This document shows positions 1 through 13,062 of a stretch of 64,000 bases of DNA, one piece after another. The stretch lies in assembly GCF_900106975.1 (NCBI RefSeq), contig NZ_FNNU01000005.1:62001-126000 (forward strand). The letters are read 5' to 3'. This DNA comes from Pseudomonas kuykendallii. Its GTDB lineage: Bacteria; Pseudomonadota; Gammaproteobacteria; Pseudomonadales; Pseudomonadaceae. Each line of letters begins with the position of its first letter. The stretch's first letter is position 1. The position numbers were made by a program, and so were the translations under genes. The notes below the pieces were generated by a model. It did no database searches, had not been told where the DNA came from, and saw nothing but the letters and a program-made list of their open reading frames with translations.

Positions 1-1
1 C

Positions 2-1402
2 AGCCCCTACGTGTCACGCCGCAGCAGCAGCTGGATCAAGATCAAGTGCAAGAATCGCCAGGAGTTCGTGATCGTCGGCTACAGCGACCCCAAGGGCTCG
101 CGCAGTGCGTTCGGCGCGCTGTTGCTGGGGCTGCACGACGCCGACAGTGGCGAGCTGCGCTACGCCGGCAAGGTTGGAACCGGCTTCAACGAAGCCAGCC
201 TGCGCGCCATCCATGCGCGACTCGAACCGCTGGAGATCGCCGAACCGGCCGTCGTCAATCCGCCCACCGGCGCCGACGCGCGGGGCGCGCACTGGCTGAA
301 ACCCGAGCTGATGTGCGAAGTGGCATTCGCCGAGATGACCCGCGACGGGGTGATCCGCCATTCGGTGTTCCATGGCCTGCGCGACGACAAACCGGCCGAG
401 GCGATCGTCCACGAGAAGGCCAAACCGGTGAAAAAGGCGGCGGCCGACAAGACTGGCAAGAGCGCCGGCAAGACTGAGGCGAAGACCCGCACGAAGCCCG
501 ACGCGAAGGCCAAGGGCAAGGACGATCCGGGGCAGATCAAGATCACCCACCCGGAGCGGATCATCGACAAGAGCATCGGTGCCACCAAGATGGAGCTGGC
601 GCAGTACTACGGGCGTGTCGCGCCCTGGATGCTGCGCGACCTGGCGGAGCGGCCGGTGGCGCTGGTGCGTGCGCCGGAAGGCATCGATGGCGAACTGTTC
701 TTCCAGAAACATTCCACCAAGCTGAGCCTGCCCCACGTCACCCAGTTCGACGACCCCGCCGACACACAGCCGCTGTTGCTGCTGGACAGCGCCCTCGGGC
801 TGGTCAGCGCCGCGCAGATGGGCATGCTCGAAGTGCACACGTGGAATGCCCGCGCGCCGCACCTGGAAACCCCGGATCGGCTGGTCCTCGACCTAGACCC
901 CGACCCGGCGCTGCCGTGGAAGCGGATGATCGAAGCCACCCAGCTGGTGCAGACGCTGCTCGACGAGCTGGGCCTGGTGTCGTTCCTCAAGACCAGCGGC
1001 GGCAAGGGCATGCACGTGGTGGTGCCGCTGAAACGGGGCGAGGGCTGGGACGAGGTGAAGGGGTTCAGTCAGGCGATCGCCAGACACATGGCGAAACTTC
1101 TGCCGAAACATTTCTCCGCTGTCAGCGGTCCGAAGAACCGCGTCGGCAAGATCTTCATCGACTACCTGCGCAACGGCCGTGGCGCCACCTCGGTGTCGGC
1201 GTACTCGGTTCGCGCGCGTGAAGGGCTTCCCGTTTCGGTTCCCGTCCATCGGCACGAACTGGCCGGGCTCGAGGGGGCGAACCGCTGGAACATCCGCAAC
1301 CTGTTCGAGCGCCTGGAGGAGTTGGGCGACGACGACCCCTGGGCGGGGATGGACGACGCTGAGCAGGTGATCACCGCAGAAATGCGCGCTCGGCTGAGCT
1401 GA
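2..1402 (+). CDS. ligD: DNA ligase D, C-terminal part (ligase OB-fold and polymerase domain), 5' truncated by window
   Basis: Bacterial non-homologous end-joining enzyme that works with Ku to polymerise across and seal double-strand breaks. The reading frame is open to the first base of the window, so the true start lies upstream. The visible part begins at ligase motif V (SWIKIK) and continues through the OB-fold (about residues 15-130). A Lys/Ala-rich linker (about 135-175) follows, then the primase-type polymerase domain (about 180-463), with the LDLDPD metal-binding motif and SGGKGMH. The phosphoesterase and the adenylation core of the ligase are expected before the window, giving the order PE-Lig-Pol usual in Pseudomonas. 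A ku gene is not visible here. Confidence 0.93.
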   Translation, partial: SPYVSRRSSSWIKIKCKNRQEFVIVGYSDPKGSRSAFGALLLGLHDADSGELRYAGKVGTGFNEASLRAIHARLEPLEIAEPAVVNPPTGADARGAHWLKPELMCEVAFAEMTRDGVIRHSVFHGLRDDKPAEAIVHEKAKPVKKAAADKTGKSAGKTEAKTRTKPDAKAKGKDDPGQIKITHPERIIDKSIGATKMELAQYYGRVAPWMLRDLAERPVALVRAPEGIDGELFFQKHSTKLSLPHVTQFDDPADTQPLLLLDSALGLVSAAQMGMLEVHTWNARAPHLETPDRLVLDLDPDPALPWKRMIEATQLVQTLLDELGLVSFLKTSGGKGMHVVVPLKRGEGWDEVKGFSQAIARHMAKLLPKHFSAVSGPKNRVGKIFIDYLRNGRGATSVSAYSVRAREGLPVSVPVHRHELAGLEGANRWNIRNLFERLEELGDDDPWAGMDDAEQVITAEMRARLS

Positions 1403-2000
1403 GGAGACCGGGTCGCAGCCTATGCGGCCTGGAGTCACAAGGGATTGCATTATCGGGTCGCCGCTGGATAAGACCCTTTATTTGTTGTGGTTATTGCTTT
1501 TTTCGCACCATGGAAGTCCTGATTGTTCCACTGGCGCAAAAGAATTTTGCCTTCGATGGGTTGTCTAGGGTCATGGAAATGTTTTGTAATACCGGCCGCT
1601 CACTGTACTCCCAGACAAACGAAGCCTTCGAAATCCTCGGAATCTTCAGCAGGCAGGCCCCCGCGTGGTGGCTGGCTATAACAAGGGAAACCCGTGCATT
1701 GAGCGCCTGGCGGTGGCGATGTAGGCAACCTTCTCGTCGATCGGGCAGTGAACGTGGTAGCGCTCCGTCGCTTCACGTCGTTGTTTGTACATTCGCGCTG
1801 AAATACACGGAACGGATCAGCACCTGGATCGAATTCGATCGGCGATGTTCAGGATGGCTGTCTTCCTGCCCCTGGCTCGCTACGAAACCTTCCATATCCA
1901 TCCCGTTGCCATGCCCGCCTACTGGTGCACGGTGACAGCGAATCACGGCTGCCTTTCCGGGCGGCGCCGAAAGCTCCTTTTCATCCTTCAAGGCTGCGAG
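1403..2000. other. Long intergenic region upstream of cyoA
   Basis: About 600 bases between ligD and cyoA with no gene I can support. The stretch 1440-1660 is visibly more AT-rich than its surroundings and probably holds the cyo promoter. I could not find an ANR/FNR box (TTGAT-N4-ATCAA) or a clear -35/-10 pair. An open frame at 1510-1935 has no recognisable domain and no good ribosome binding site. Confidence 0.4.
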
Positions 2001-2957
2001 ATGATCAAAGAGAAGTACGTTGGATATCTGAAACGGCTGTGGTGGTTGGCCGTTCTGCCACTGAGCGGCTGCAAATGGGCGCTGCTCGATCCCAAGGGCC
2101 AGGTCGGTATCGACGCGAAGTCGCTGATCATCACCGCCACGGTGCTGATGCTGATCGTCGTGATCCCGGTGATCGTGCTGACGCTGTACTTCGCCTGGAA
2201 GTACCGTGCCACGAACACCGAAGCGGTGTTCATGCCGAAGTGGGCGCACTCCACCTCGATCGAGGTCGTGGTCTGGCTGATCCCCTGCGTGATCATCGTC
2301 TTCCTCGGCATCCTGACCTGGAAGACCACGCACCACCTGGACCCCTACCGCCCGCTCGATCACGAGAAGACGCCGATTACCGTCGAGGTCGTCTCGCTGG
2401 ACTGGAAGTGGCTGTTCATCTACCCGGAACAGAAGATCGCCACGGTCAACGAGCTGGCGTTCCCGGCCAACACCCCGGTCAACTTCAAGATCACTTCCGA
2501 CACCGTGATGAACTCCTTCTTCATCCCGCAGCTCGGTAGCCAGATCTATTCCATGGCCGGCATGGAAACCAAGCTTCATTTGATCGCCAACGAGCCAGGC
2601 AGCTTCGCCGGTATCTCGGCGAACTACAGCGGCGCGGGCTTCACCGGGATGGCCTTCACCGCCATCGCGACGCCCACCGATGCCGACTTCGACGCCTGGG
2701 TCGCCAAGGTTCGCGCGTCCTCGAAGATCCTCGATGCCGATAGCTACAAGGCACTGGCCGAACCGAGCCAGAAGCACCCGGTGGAGTATTTTTCCGCTGT
2801 ACGCCCGAACCTGTTCGCCGCGATCGTGCATCAGTACATGGGGTCGAAGAAGATCCCCGTCTCCGATGAGCCGGCACCGAATGAAGGCATGAAAATGGGC
2901 GAGAAGATGGACATGAACCACATGGACATGTCCAGCCACTCGGCCGCTGAGGAGTAA
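2001..2957 (+). CDS. cyoA: Cytochrome bo-type ubiquinol oxidase subunit II
   Basis: Subunit II of the heme-copper quinol oxidase that reduces oxygen at the inner membrane. The 318-residue product has an N-terminal lipoprotein signal with lipobox LSGC (lipidated Cys24), two membrane helices at about residues 45-65 and 90-110, and a periplasmic cupredoxin domain. The frame is open upstream to 1785, but the ATG at 2001 gives a normal signal peptide and the family length. The C-terminal 25 residues are unusually rich in Met, His and Asp/Glu (for example [13 protein letters not shown]), which is not needed for oxidase function and may bind metal. It is the first gene of cyoABCDE; 7 bases separate it from cyoB. 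Confidence 0.96.
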   Translation: MIKEKYVGYLKRLWWLAVLPLSGCKWALLDPKGQVGIDAKSLIITATVLMLIVVIPVIVLTLYFAWKYRATNTEAVFMPKWAHSTSIEVVVWLIPCVIIVFLGILTWKTTHHLDPYRPLDHEKTPITVEVVSLDWKWLFIYPEQKIATVNELAFPANTPVNFKITSDTVMNSFFIPQLGSQIYSMAGMETKLHLIANEPGSFAGISANYSGAGFTGMAFTAIATPTDADFDAWVAKVRASSKILDADSYKALAEPSQKHPVEYFSAVRPNLFAAIVHQYMGSKKIPVSDEPAPNEGMKMGEKMDMNHMDMSSHSAAEE

Positions 2958-2964
2958 TCAACAA

Positions 2965-4938
2965 ATGTTCGGAAAGCTGACCCTCGACGCCATACCCTTC
3001 CACGAACCCATCCTGCTGTTCACCTTCGCCGCCGTGGCGCTGGGTGGCCTGGTGGTGGTCGCCGGACTGACCTACTTCCGCAAGTGGGGCTACCTGTGGA
3101 CCGAGTGGCTGACTTCGGTCGACCACAAGAAGATCGGCGTGATGTACATCACCGTGGCGATCGTCATGCTGCTGCGCGGTTTCGCCGACGCCATCATGAT
3201 GCGCTCGCAGCAGGCGCTCGCCACCGGCGGCGCCGCCGGCTACCTGCCACCGGAACACTACGACCAGATCTTCACCGCGCACGGCACCATCATGATCATC
3301 TTCATGGCCATGCCGTTCATGATCGGTCTGATGAACATCGCCGTGCCGCTGCAGATCGGCGCACGCGACGTGGCGTTCCCGTTCCTGAACTCGCTGAGCT
3401 TCTGGCTGTTCGTCAGCGGCGTGATCCTGATCAACCTGTCGCTGTTCGTCGGTGAGTTCGGCCGTACCGGCTGGGTGGCGTATCCGCCGTTGTCCGGGAT
3501 TGCCTACAGTCCCGGGGTAGGGGTGGACTACTACATCTGGGCGCTGCAGTTATCCGGGATCGGGACAACGCTCACGGGGATCAACTTCCTGGTCACCGTT
3601 TTCAAGATGCGCGCCCCCGGCATGAAGCTGATGCAGATGCCGATCTTCACCTGGACCTGCACCTTCGCCAACATCCTGATCGCCGCTTCCTTCCCGATCC
3701 TGACTGCCGCGCTGGGCCTGCTGACCCTCGACCGTTACCTCGACTTCCACTTCTTCACCAATGAAGCGGGCGGTAACGCGATGATGTACATCAACCTGTT
3801 CTGGGCCTGGGGTCACCCCGAGGTGTACATCCTGGTGCTGCCGGCGTTCGGTGTGTTCTCCGAAGTGATCTCCACCTTCACCGGCAAGCGCCTGTTCGGC
3901 TATGCCGCGATGGTCTGGGCCAGCGCCGCGATCACCGTGCTCGGCTTCGTGGTCTGGCTGCACCACTTCTTCACCATGGGTTCGGGGGCCAACGTCAACG
4001 CCTTCTTCGGCATCGCGACGATGATCATCTCGATCCCCACGGGCGTGAAGCTGTTCAACTGGCTGTTCACCATGTATCGCGGGCGTCTGCGCTTCACCAC
4101 GCCGGTCCTCTGGACCATCGGCTTCATGGTGACTTTCAGCATCGGCGGCATGACCGGCGTTCTGCTGGCGGTTCCGGGTGCCGACTTCGTGCTGCACAAC
4201 AGCCTGTTCCTGATCGCCCACTTCCATAACACCATCATCGGCGGTGCGGTGTTCGGCTACCTGGCCGGCTTCGTCTTCTGGTTCCCGAAAGCCTTCGGCT
4301 TCACCCTCAACGAGAAGTGGGGCAAGGCGGCGTTCTGGTTCTGGTGCAGCGGTTTCTACGTGGCCTTCATGCCGCTCTACGTGCTCGGCTTCATGGGCAT
4401 GACGCGCCGCCTGAACCACACCGACAACCCGGAGTGGACGCCCTGGCTGTACGTGGCTTTCGTCGGCGCGGTGCTGATCCTGTGCGGCATCCTCTGCCAG
4501 CTGATCCAGCTCTACGTGAGTATCCGCGACCGCAAGCAGAACCTCGACCTGACTGGCGACCCGTGGAATGGCCACACCCTGGAATGGTCGACCTCGTCGC
4601 CGCCGCCGTTCTACAACTTCGCCCAGTTGCCGACGGTGCACGACATCGATTCCTTCACCGACATGAAGGAGAAGGGCATCGCCTACCAGCGCCCCGAGAA
4701 GTACACGGCAATCCACATGCCGAAGAACACCTCCGCCGGCGTGTTCATGGGCGGCTTCGCCACCGTCATGGGCTTCGCTCTGATCTGGCACATCTGGTGG
4801 CTCGCCGCCGTGGGTCTGCTGGGGCTGTTCGCCAGCCTGCTGTCCCGTGCCTTCGACAACGATGTCGATTACTACGTCCAGCCCGATGAGATCGAGCGCA
4901 TCGAAACCGCCCATCTCGCCCATATCAAGCAGGCCTGA
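2965..4938 (+). CDS. cyoB: Cytochrome bo-type ubiquinol oxidase subunit I
   Basis: Catalytic subunit carrying low-spin heme b and the heme o/CuB centre. The 657-residue multi-spanning protein shows the family's ligands in order: the His of HGTIM (heme b), the WGHPEVY motif with the CuB His and the covalently linked Tyr, the HH pair in LHHFFTMG, and HFHNT with the heme ligands. Length matches E. coli CyoB (663). It lies in the operon between cyoA and cyoC, the latter starting 4 bases after its stop. Confidence 0.98.
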   Translation: MFGKLTLDAIPFHEPILLFTFAAVALGGLVVVAGLTYFRKWGYLWTEWLTSVDHKKIGVMYITVAIVMLLRGFADAIMMRSQQALATGGAAGYLPPEHYDQIFTAHGTIMIIFMAMPFMIGLMNIAVPLQIGARDVAFPFLNSLSFWLFVSGVILINLSLFVGEFGRTGWVAYPPLSGIAYSPGVGVDYYIWALQLSGIGTTLTGINFLVTVFKMRAPGMKLMQMPIFTWTCTFANILIAASFPILTAALGLLTLDRYLDFHFFTNEAGGNAMMYINLFWAWGHPEVYILVLPAFGVFSEVISTFTGKRLFGYAAMVWASAAITVLGFVVWLHHFFTMGSGANVNAFFGIATMIISIPTGVKLFNWLFTMYRGRLRFTTPVLWTIGFMVTFSIGGMTGVLLAVPGADFVLHNSLFLIAHFHNTIIGGAVFGYLAGFVFWFPKAFGFTLNEKWGKAAFWFWCSGFYVAFMPLYVLGFMGMTRRLNHTDNPEWTPWLYVAFVGAVLILCGILCQLIQLYVSIRDRKQNLDLTGDPWNGHTLEWSTSSPPPFYNFAQLPTVHDIDSFTDMKEKGIAYQRPEKYTAIHMPKNTSAGVFMGGFATVMGFALIWHIWWLAAVGLLGLFASLLSRAFDNDVDYYVQPDEIERIETAHLAHIKQA

Positions 4939-4942
4939 GCCC

Positions 4943-5584
4943 ATGTCGACCGATGTAATGAACGACCCCCACGATAGCGTCCACAAGCACGAGCATGAGG
5001 ACGGGCACGACGACCACGGTCACAACGACAGTGGTCCGACCACCGTATTCGGTTTCTGGCTGTACCTGATGACCGACTGCATCCTGTTCGCCAGCGTCTT
5101 CGCCACCTATGCGGTGCTGATGACCGCGACGGCAGGATCGGTCAGCGGCAAGGACATCTTCGAACTCGATTACGTGCTGGTCGAAACCTTCGCCCTGCTG
5201 TTCTCCAGCATCACCTACGGCTTCGCGATGATCGCGGGGCAGAAGGGCAGCAAGGGCGGTGTGATCAACTGGCTGATCGTCACCTTCATCTTCGGTGCGA
5301 TCTTTATCGGGATGGAGATCAACGAGTTCCATCACCTGATCGTCGAAGGCTACGGCCCGAGCACCAGCGCCTTCCTCTCCGCGTTCTTCGCGCTGGTCGG
5401 GATGCACGGCCTGCACGTCACCGCCGGCCTGATCTGGATGATCATCATGATCCTGCAGGTCTCCAGGCAGGGCCTCACCCCGCAGGTCAACACCCGCCTG
5501 ACCTGCCTGAGCCTGTTCTGGCACTTCCTGGACATCGTCTGGATCTGCGTGTTTACCGTCGTCTACCTGCTGGGGACCCTGTGA
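4943..5584 (+). CDS. cyoC: Cytochrome bo-type ubiquinol oxidase subunit III
   Basis: Subunit III of the quinol oxidase, a 213-residue five-helix membrane protein. I chose the ATG at 4943 because it lies just after the cyoB stop; the open frame extending into cyoB (to 4847) is a shadow. The cytoplasmic N terminus is longer than in E. coli and strongly His/Asp/Glu-rich ([14 protein letters not shown]), another possible metal-binding tail next to the Met-rich tail of CyoA. The stop overlaps the cyoD start (TGATG), implying coupled translation. Confidence 0.96.
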   Translation: MSTDVMNDPHDSVHKHEHEDGHDDHGHNDSGPTTVFGFWLYLMTDCILFASVFATYAVLMTATAGSVSGKDIFELDYVLVETFALLFSSITYGFAMIAGQKGSKGGVINWLIVTFIFGAIFIGMEINEFHHLIVEGYGPSTSAFLSAFFALVGMHGLHVTAGLIWMIIMILQVSRQGLTPQVNTRLTCLSLFWHFLDIVWICVFTVVYLLGTL

Positions 5585-5910
5585 TGAGCGAATCTCTGCA
5601 CACCGAGCACGCCGCCAGCCACGGCAGCGTCAAGTCGTACATGATCGGCTTCCTGCTGTCGGTGGTCCTCACCGTGATTCCGTTCTGGCTGGTGATGGCC
5701 CACGTGCTGCCGAAAGGACTGACCCTGGTGACGATCTTCCTCTTCGCCATCGTCCAGGTCCTGGTGCACCTGAAGTACTTCCTGCACCTGGACTTCAGCA
5801 CCGACGGGCGCTGGAACACGCTGTCGTTCATCTTCACCATGCTGGTCATCGTGATGCTCGTGGGTCTGTCCATCTGGATCATCTTCAGCGCCAACGCGCT
5901 GATGATGTAA
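5584..5910 (+). CDS. cyoD: Cytochrome bo-type ubiquinol oxidase subunit IV
   Basis: Small 108-residue accessory subunit with three predicted membrane helices, needed for assembly of the CuB site in the bo oxidase. It contains the family's VQVLVHLKYFLHLD segment. The ATG at 5584 shares a base with the cyoC stop. It is followed 12 bases later by cyoE. Confidence 0.95.
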   Translation: MSESLHTEHAASHGSVKSYMIGFLLSVVLTVIPFWLVMAHVLPKGLTLVTIFLFAIVQVLVHLKYFLHLDFSTDGRWNTLSFIFTMLVIVMLVGLSIWIIFSANALMM

Positions 5911-5922
5911 CGAGGGCTACCC

Positions 5923-6810
5923 GTGAAGTTCAAGCGATACCTGCTGATCACCAAGCCAGGCATCATCTTCGGCAATCTGATCTCGGTGGCCGGGGGATTC
6001 TTCCTGGCCTCCAAGGGCAGCATCGACCCGTGGCTGCTGCTGGCCACGGCGCTCGGGCTGTCGCTGGTGATCGCGTCCGGCTGCGTGCTGAACAACTGCA
6101 TCGATCGCGATATCGACCAGCGCATGGAGCGCACCCGCAACCGCGTCCTGGTCACCGGGGCGATCTCGCTGAAGGCTGCGCTGGCGCATGGCGTGCTGCT
6201 CGGCGTGCTGGGGTTCGGCACGCTGTTCCTGTGGACCAACACCCTGGCGCTGGCTTTCGCCGCCATCGGCTTCTTCATCTACGTGGTGCTCTACAGCCTC
6301 TGGCTCAAGCGCGCGTCGGTGTATGGCACGCTGGTCGGCAGCCTTTCGGGGGCGGTGCCGCCGGTGGTGGGCTATTGCGCGGTGAGCAACAGCTTCGACG
6401 CCGGTGCGGCGATCCTGCTGCTGATCTTCAGCCTCTGGCAGATGCCGCACTCGTATGCCATCGCGATCTTCCGCCTCAACGACTACCGCGCCGCCAACAT
6501 TCCGGTTCTTCCGGTGGCGCGCGGCATCGAGGCGACCAAGCGGCACATCGTGCTGTATATCCTGGCCTTCGCCGCGGCGGCGCTGATGCTCACCGTCGCC
6601 GGTTTCGCCGGCTACGGCTACCTGGTGATGGCGCTGTTGGTGAGTGCCTACTGGCTGTTCATCGCGGTGTCCGGTTACGGCGCAGTGGATGATCGGCTGT
6701 GGGCGCGCAAGCTGTTCGCCTTCTCTATCGTGGCGATCAGCACCCTGAGCGTGATGATGTCGATCGACTTCAGGGGACTGCCGGAGCATCTGCTCGCAGC
6801 GGCCTTCTGA
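5923..6810 (+). CDS. cyoE: Protoheme IX farnesyltransferase (heme O synthase)
   Basis: Transfers a farnesyl group to heme b to make heme o for CyoB. The 295-residue UbiA-family membrane protein starts with GTG at 5923. It has the first Asp-rich motif [18 protein letters not shown] and the second motif [11 protein letters not shown], which bind Mg-prenyl diphosphate. It is the last gene of the cyo operon and is followed by the bidirectional terminator at 6926-6954. Confidence 0.97.
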   Translation: MKFKRYLLITKPGIIFGNLISVAGGFFLASKGSIDPWLLLATALGLSLVIASGCVLNNCIDRDIDQRMERTRNRVLVTGAISLKAALAHGVLLGVLGFGTLFLWTNTLALAFAAIGFFIYVVLYSLWLKRASVYGTLVGSLSGAVPPVVGYCAVSNSFDAGAAILLLIFSLWQMPHSYAIAIFRLNDYRAANIPVLPVARGIEATKRHIVLYILAFAAAALMLTVAGFAGYGYLVMALLVSAYWLFIAVSGYGAVDDRLWARKLFAFSIVAISTLSVMMSIDFRGLPEHLLAAAF

Positions 6811-6832
6811 CGCTGATCGTAACGATGCGACC

Positions 6833-6894
6833 TAGGGTGCGCTGCGCGCACCGGCCGGGCGCTCTGGTTCCCCAGGTGCGCATGGCGCACCCTG
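6833..6894. repeat. REP-like inverted pair (GGGTGCGC family)
   Basis: TAGGGTGCGCTGCGCGCACC is followed by a reverse-oriented partner ending GGTGCGCATGGCGCACC. Related copies occur at 6974-6993, 14453-14513 and 19026-19081, always between genes. The layout resembles the paired extragenic palindromes common in Pseudomonas. Confidence 0.75.
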
Positions 6895-6925
6895 GCGAAA
6901 CGTCCTCGTCATCCGTGGCTGAAAC

Positions 6926-6954
6926 GAAAAAGGCGACCCTCGGGTCGCCTTTTT
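6926..6954. terminator. Bidirectional intrinsic terminator between cyoE and the acetoacetyl-CoA synthetase gene
   Basis: AAAAAGGCGACCC-TC-GGGTCGCCTTTTT, a near-perfect hairpin with T-runs on both strands, placed between two convergent genes. Confidence 0.9.
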
Positions 6955-6973
6955 CATGCCCTACGCGAGCAAG

Positions 6974-6993
6974 TAGGGTGCGCCGCGCGCACC
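6974..6993. repeat. REP-like single copy (GGGTGCGC family)
   Basis: TAGGGTGCGCCGCGCGCACC, a single palindromic unit of the same family as 6833-6894, just downstream of the acetoacetyl-CoA synthetase gene. Confidence 0.7.
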
Positions 6994-7028
6994 GGAGCGC
7001 GACACGTCCAGCCAATTGATTGAGTCGT

Positions 7029-8981
<1,953 letters not shown>

Positions 8982-9058
8982 GTGCTGTCCTCGATTCTCT
9001 CGTTCTGTTGAGACCCCTCGCGCCGCCCGATGTGCAGCCGAGGGGCTTCGCCTCGGCG

Positions 9059-9829
9059 CTATTGCGCCAGCCAGCCGCCATCCATGTTCCAGGCGGCGCC
9101 GCGTACCTGGGCGGCGGCCTCGCTGCAGAGGAACAGCGCCAGCTCGCCCAGTTGCTCGGGCGTGACGAAGTCCAGCGATGGCTGCTTCTCGGCCAGCAGG
9201 GCGTGGCGCGCCCGCGCGACGTCGCCGTCCACCTTGGCGCGCTCGTCGATCTGCGCCTGAACCAGCGGCGTCAGCACCCAGCCGGGGCAGATCGCGTTGC
9301 AGGTCACGCCGGTGGTGGCGGTTTCCAGCGCCACCGATTTGCTCAGGCCGACGAGCCCGTGCTTCGCCGCGACGTAGGCGCTCTTGCCGGCCGATGCGGC
9401 CAGGCCGTGGGCCGAGGCGATGTTGATGATGCGTCCCCAGTTGCGCTCGCGCATGCCCGGCAGCGCCAGGCGCGTGGTGTGGAAGGCCGAGGACAGGTTG
9501 ATCGCGATGATCGCGTCCCAGCGCTCCACCGGGAACGCCTCCACCGGCGCCACGTGCTGGATGCCGGCGTTGTTGACCAGGATGTCGACGCCGCCGAACT
9601 CCGCTTCGGCGTAGGCGATCATCGCCTCGATCTGTTCGGGACGGGTCATGTCCGCCGGATGATGGCGGACCTCGCCACCCAGCGCGCGTACCTCGGCCAG
9701 CGCCGCCTCGCTGTCGCCGAAGCCGTTGAGGACCAGGTTGGCGCCGGCCTTCGCCAGGCACAGGGCGATGCCCAGGCCGATGCCGCTGGTGGAGCCGGTG
9801 ACCAGTGCGGTCTTGCCGTGCAGAGTCAT
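9059..9829 (-). CDS. bdhA: 3-hydroxybutyrate dehydrogenase (SDR family)
   Basis: NAD-dependent oxidation of D-3-hydroxybutyrate to acetoacetate. This 256-residue short-chain dehydrogenase has the cofactor motif TGSTSGIG near the N terminus, NNAG, and the catalytic Ser and YVAAK (Tyr/Lys). The start at 9829 (MTLHGK) is preceded by AGGAGA; an ATG five codons upstream lacks this spacing. It lies 30 bases after the permease gene and about 80 bases before the synthetase gene, separated from the latter by a small CCGAGG/CCTCGG hairpin. Confidence 0.92.
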   Translation of the reverse strand: MTLHGKTALVTGSTSGIGLGIALCLAKAGANLVLNGFGDSEAALAEVRALGGEVRHHPADMTRPEQIEAMIAYAEAEFGGVDILVNNAGIQHVAPVEAFPVERWDAIIAINLSSAFHTTRLALPGMRERNWGRIINIASAHGLAASAGKSAYVAAKHGLVGLSKSVALETATTGVTCNAICPGWVLTPLVQAQIDERAKVDGDVARARHALLAEKQPSLDFVTPEQLGELALFLCSEAAAQVRGAAWNMDGGWLAQ

Positions 9830-9859
9830 GTCGAGTCTCCTCATTTCAAGCGGTGCGGG

Positions 9860-11251
9860 TCAGACGATGCCGGTCGCGTAGAACACGCCGATGACGAAGA
9901 ACACCGCGAGGGTCTTGATGATGGTGATGCCGAAGATATCCTTGTAGGCCTCGCGGTGGGTCAGGCCGGTGACGGCGAGCAGGGTGATCACCGCGCCGTT
10001 GTGCGGCAGCGTGTCCATCCCGCCGCTGGCCATCGAGGCCACGCGGTGCAGCACTTCCAGGGGAATGTTGGCCGCGTTGGCAGCGGCGATGAAGCTGTCG
10101 GACATCGCCGCCAGGGCGATGCTCATGCCGCCGGATGCGGAGCCGGTGATGCCGGCCAGCAGGGTCACGGTGACCGCTTCGTTGACCAGTGGGTTGGGGA
10201 TGCTCTTCAGCGCATCGGCCAGTACCAGGAAACCGGGCAGCGAGGCGATCACCGCGCCGAAACCGTATTCCGAGGCGGTGTTCATCGCCGCCAGCAAGGC
10301 GCCGCTGACCGCGGTCTTGCTGCCTTCGGCGAGCTGCTTGCGGATCACCCCGAAGGCGCTCACCAGCACCAGCAGGATGCCCAGCAGCAGGGCCGCTTCC
10401 ACCGCCCAGATGGCGGTCAGCTTGGCGACTTCGGTCTGCACCGGCGCGGCCATGCCGGCCAGCTTCAGGCTGTGGGTGGTGCCGTACCATTGCGGAATCC
10501 AGCGCGTCAGCAGCAGGTTCGCCACGCCCACCAGCAGCAGCGGCGAAAGCGCCAGCAGCGGATGCGGCAGGGCGATGTCTTCCGGCGTTTCCGGCTCGTT
10601 GCGCAGTTCGCTGCCGTAGCCTTCGCCGGCGCGCTGCGCCTTGCGCCGCTGGCGCTCGAGATAGAGCATGCCGAGGCCGAAGACGAACAGTGTGCCGATC
10701 ACCCCAAGCCACGGCGCCGCCCACGAGGTGGTGCCGAAGAAAGTGGTGGGGATGATGTTCTGGATCTGCGGGGTGCCGGGCAGGGCGTCCATGGTGAAGG
10801 CGAAGGCACCGAGGGCCACAGTCGCCGGGATCAGCCGCTTGGGAATGTTGCTCTGGCGGAACATCTCGGCGGCGAACGGGTAGACCGCGAACACCACGAC
10901 GAACAGCGAAACCCCGCCGTAGGTCAGCAGCGCACAGACCAGCACGATCACCAGCATCGCCTGGCGGGTGCCGAACAGGCGGATCGCCGCGGCGACGATG
11001 GAGCGCGAGAAGCCGGATATCTCGATCAGCTTGCCGAACACCGCACCGAGCAGGAAAACCGGGAAGTAGAGCTTCACGAAGCCGACCATTTTTTCCATGA
11101 ACACGCCGGTGAAGGCCGGGGCGACAGCGGAAGGGTCGGTGAGCAGAACGGCGCCGAGGGCGGCGATGGGGGCGAAGAGGATGACGCTGTAGCCGCGATA
11201 GGCGGCGAGCATCAGCAGCGCGAGGGCTGCGAGCGCGATGATCACACTCAT
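9860..11251 (-). CDS. GntP-family permease, probable 3-hydroxybutyrate/short hydroxy-acid importer
   Basis: A 463-residue hydrophobic transporter of the GntP/CitMHS type with about 12 membrane segments. The start at 11251 (MSVIIALAALALLM) follows AGGAGA. The position at the head of a unit encoding 3-hydroxybutyrate dehydrogenase and acetoacetyl-CoA synthetase suggests that it imports 3-hydroxybutyrate; the substrate is inferred from context only. A sigma-54 promoter lies about 110 bases upstream. Confidence 0.88.
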   Translation of the reverse strand: MSVIIALAALALLMLAAYRGYSVILFAPIAALGAVLLTDPSAVAPAFTGVFMEKMVGFVKLYFPVFLLGAVFGKLIEISGFSRSIVAAAIRLFGTRQAMLVIVLVCALLTYGGVSLFVVVFAVYPFAAEMFRQSNIPKRLIPATVALGAFAFTMDALPGTPQIQNIIPTTFFGTTSWAAPWLGVIGTLFVFGLGMLYLERQRRKAQRAGEGYGSELRNEPETPEDIALPHPLLALSPLLLVGVANLLLTRWIPQWYGTTHSLKLAGMAAPVQTEVAKLTAIWAVEAALLLGILLVLVSAFGVIRKQLAEGSKTAVSGALLAAMNTASEYGFGAVIASLPGFLVLADALKSIPNPLVNEAVTVTLLAGITGSASGGMSIALAAMSDSFIAAANAANIPLEVLHRVASMASGGMDTLPHNGAVITLLAVTGLTHREAYKDIFGITIIKTLAVFFVIGVFYATGIV

Positions 11252-11360
11252 GGAGTGTCTCCTGGGCACCGCAGCGACGGCCCGGAAGGGACGAACGACT
11301 GCAGGGTTAATTGTTTTTGTTTTCGCCACGGTGCGAGCCGCGACGTGCACACGAGTTATA

Positions 11361-11374
11361 GCGAAAACCGTGCC
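11361..11374 (-). promoter_or_regulatory. Sigma-54 promoter of the 3-hydroxybutyrate catabolic unit
   Basis: On the minus strand the sequence reads AGGCACGGTTTTCGCT, with GG (11374-11373) and GC (11362-11361) separated by exactly 10 bases and a good match to TGGCACG-N4-TTGC. Transcription would start near 11350, about 100 bases before the permease start. The neighbouring activator gene has all sigma-54 contact motifs. Confidence 0.8.
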
Positions 11375-11440
11375 TACTAGCGTAAGTCACTGAAATATAA
11401 GAAATTGTCAACGACAGAGCGAGCTGGATAGGCTTTATCC

Positions 11441-11456
11441 GTCTCCATACGGAGAC
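11441..11456. promoter_or_regulatory. Palindromic site, candidate enhancer for the HbcR-like activator
   Basis: GTCTCC-ATAC-GGAGAC is a perfect 6+6 inverted repeat about 70 bases upstream of the -24 element, a usual distance for an enhancer-binding protein. It lies between the activator gene and the permease promoter. The assignment to the activator is inference. Confidence 0.6.
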
Positions 11457-11497
11457 AAGTGGCAGCGGAAAAGGTGCGGGTGCGACCGTTTGACGCG

Positions 11498-12958
<1,461 letters not shown>

Positions 12959-13062
12959 TGCTGCTCGGTTCTCTGGTCGGTGGAGGCCCGCGTCCGCACG
13001 GCTCAGGCGGAGACGGGCTGTCGCGCTATCATACCCAGCGCCCGGTGCGGACAGGAGGAAGC

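Noticed and set aside
1510-1935. Open frame of 141 codons upstream of cyoA
   Set aside because: No domain, biased composition (Ser, Arg, Trp, Cys), no ribosome binding site, and overlap with the cyoA leader; it is most likely chance.
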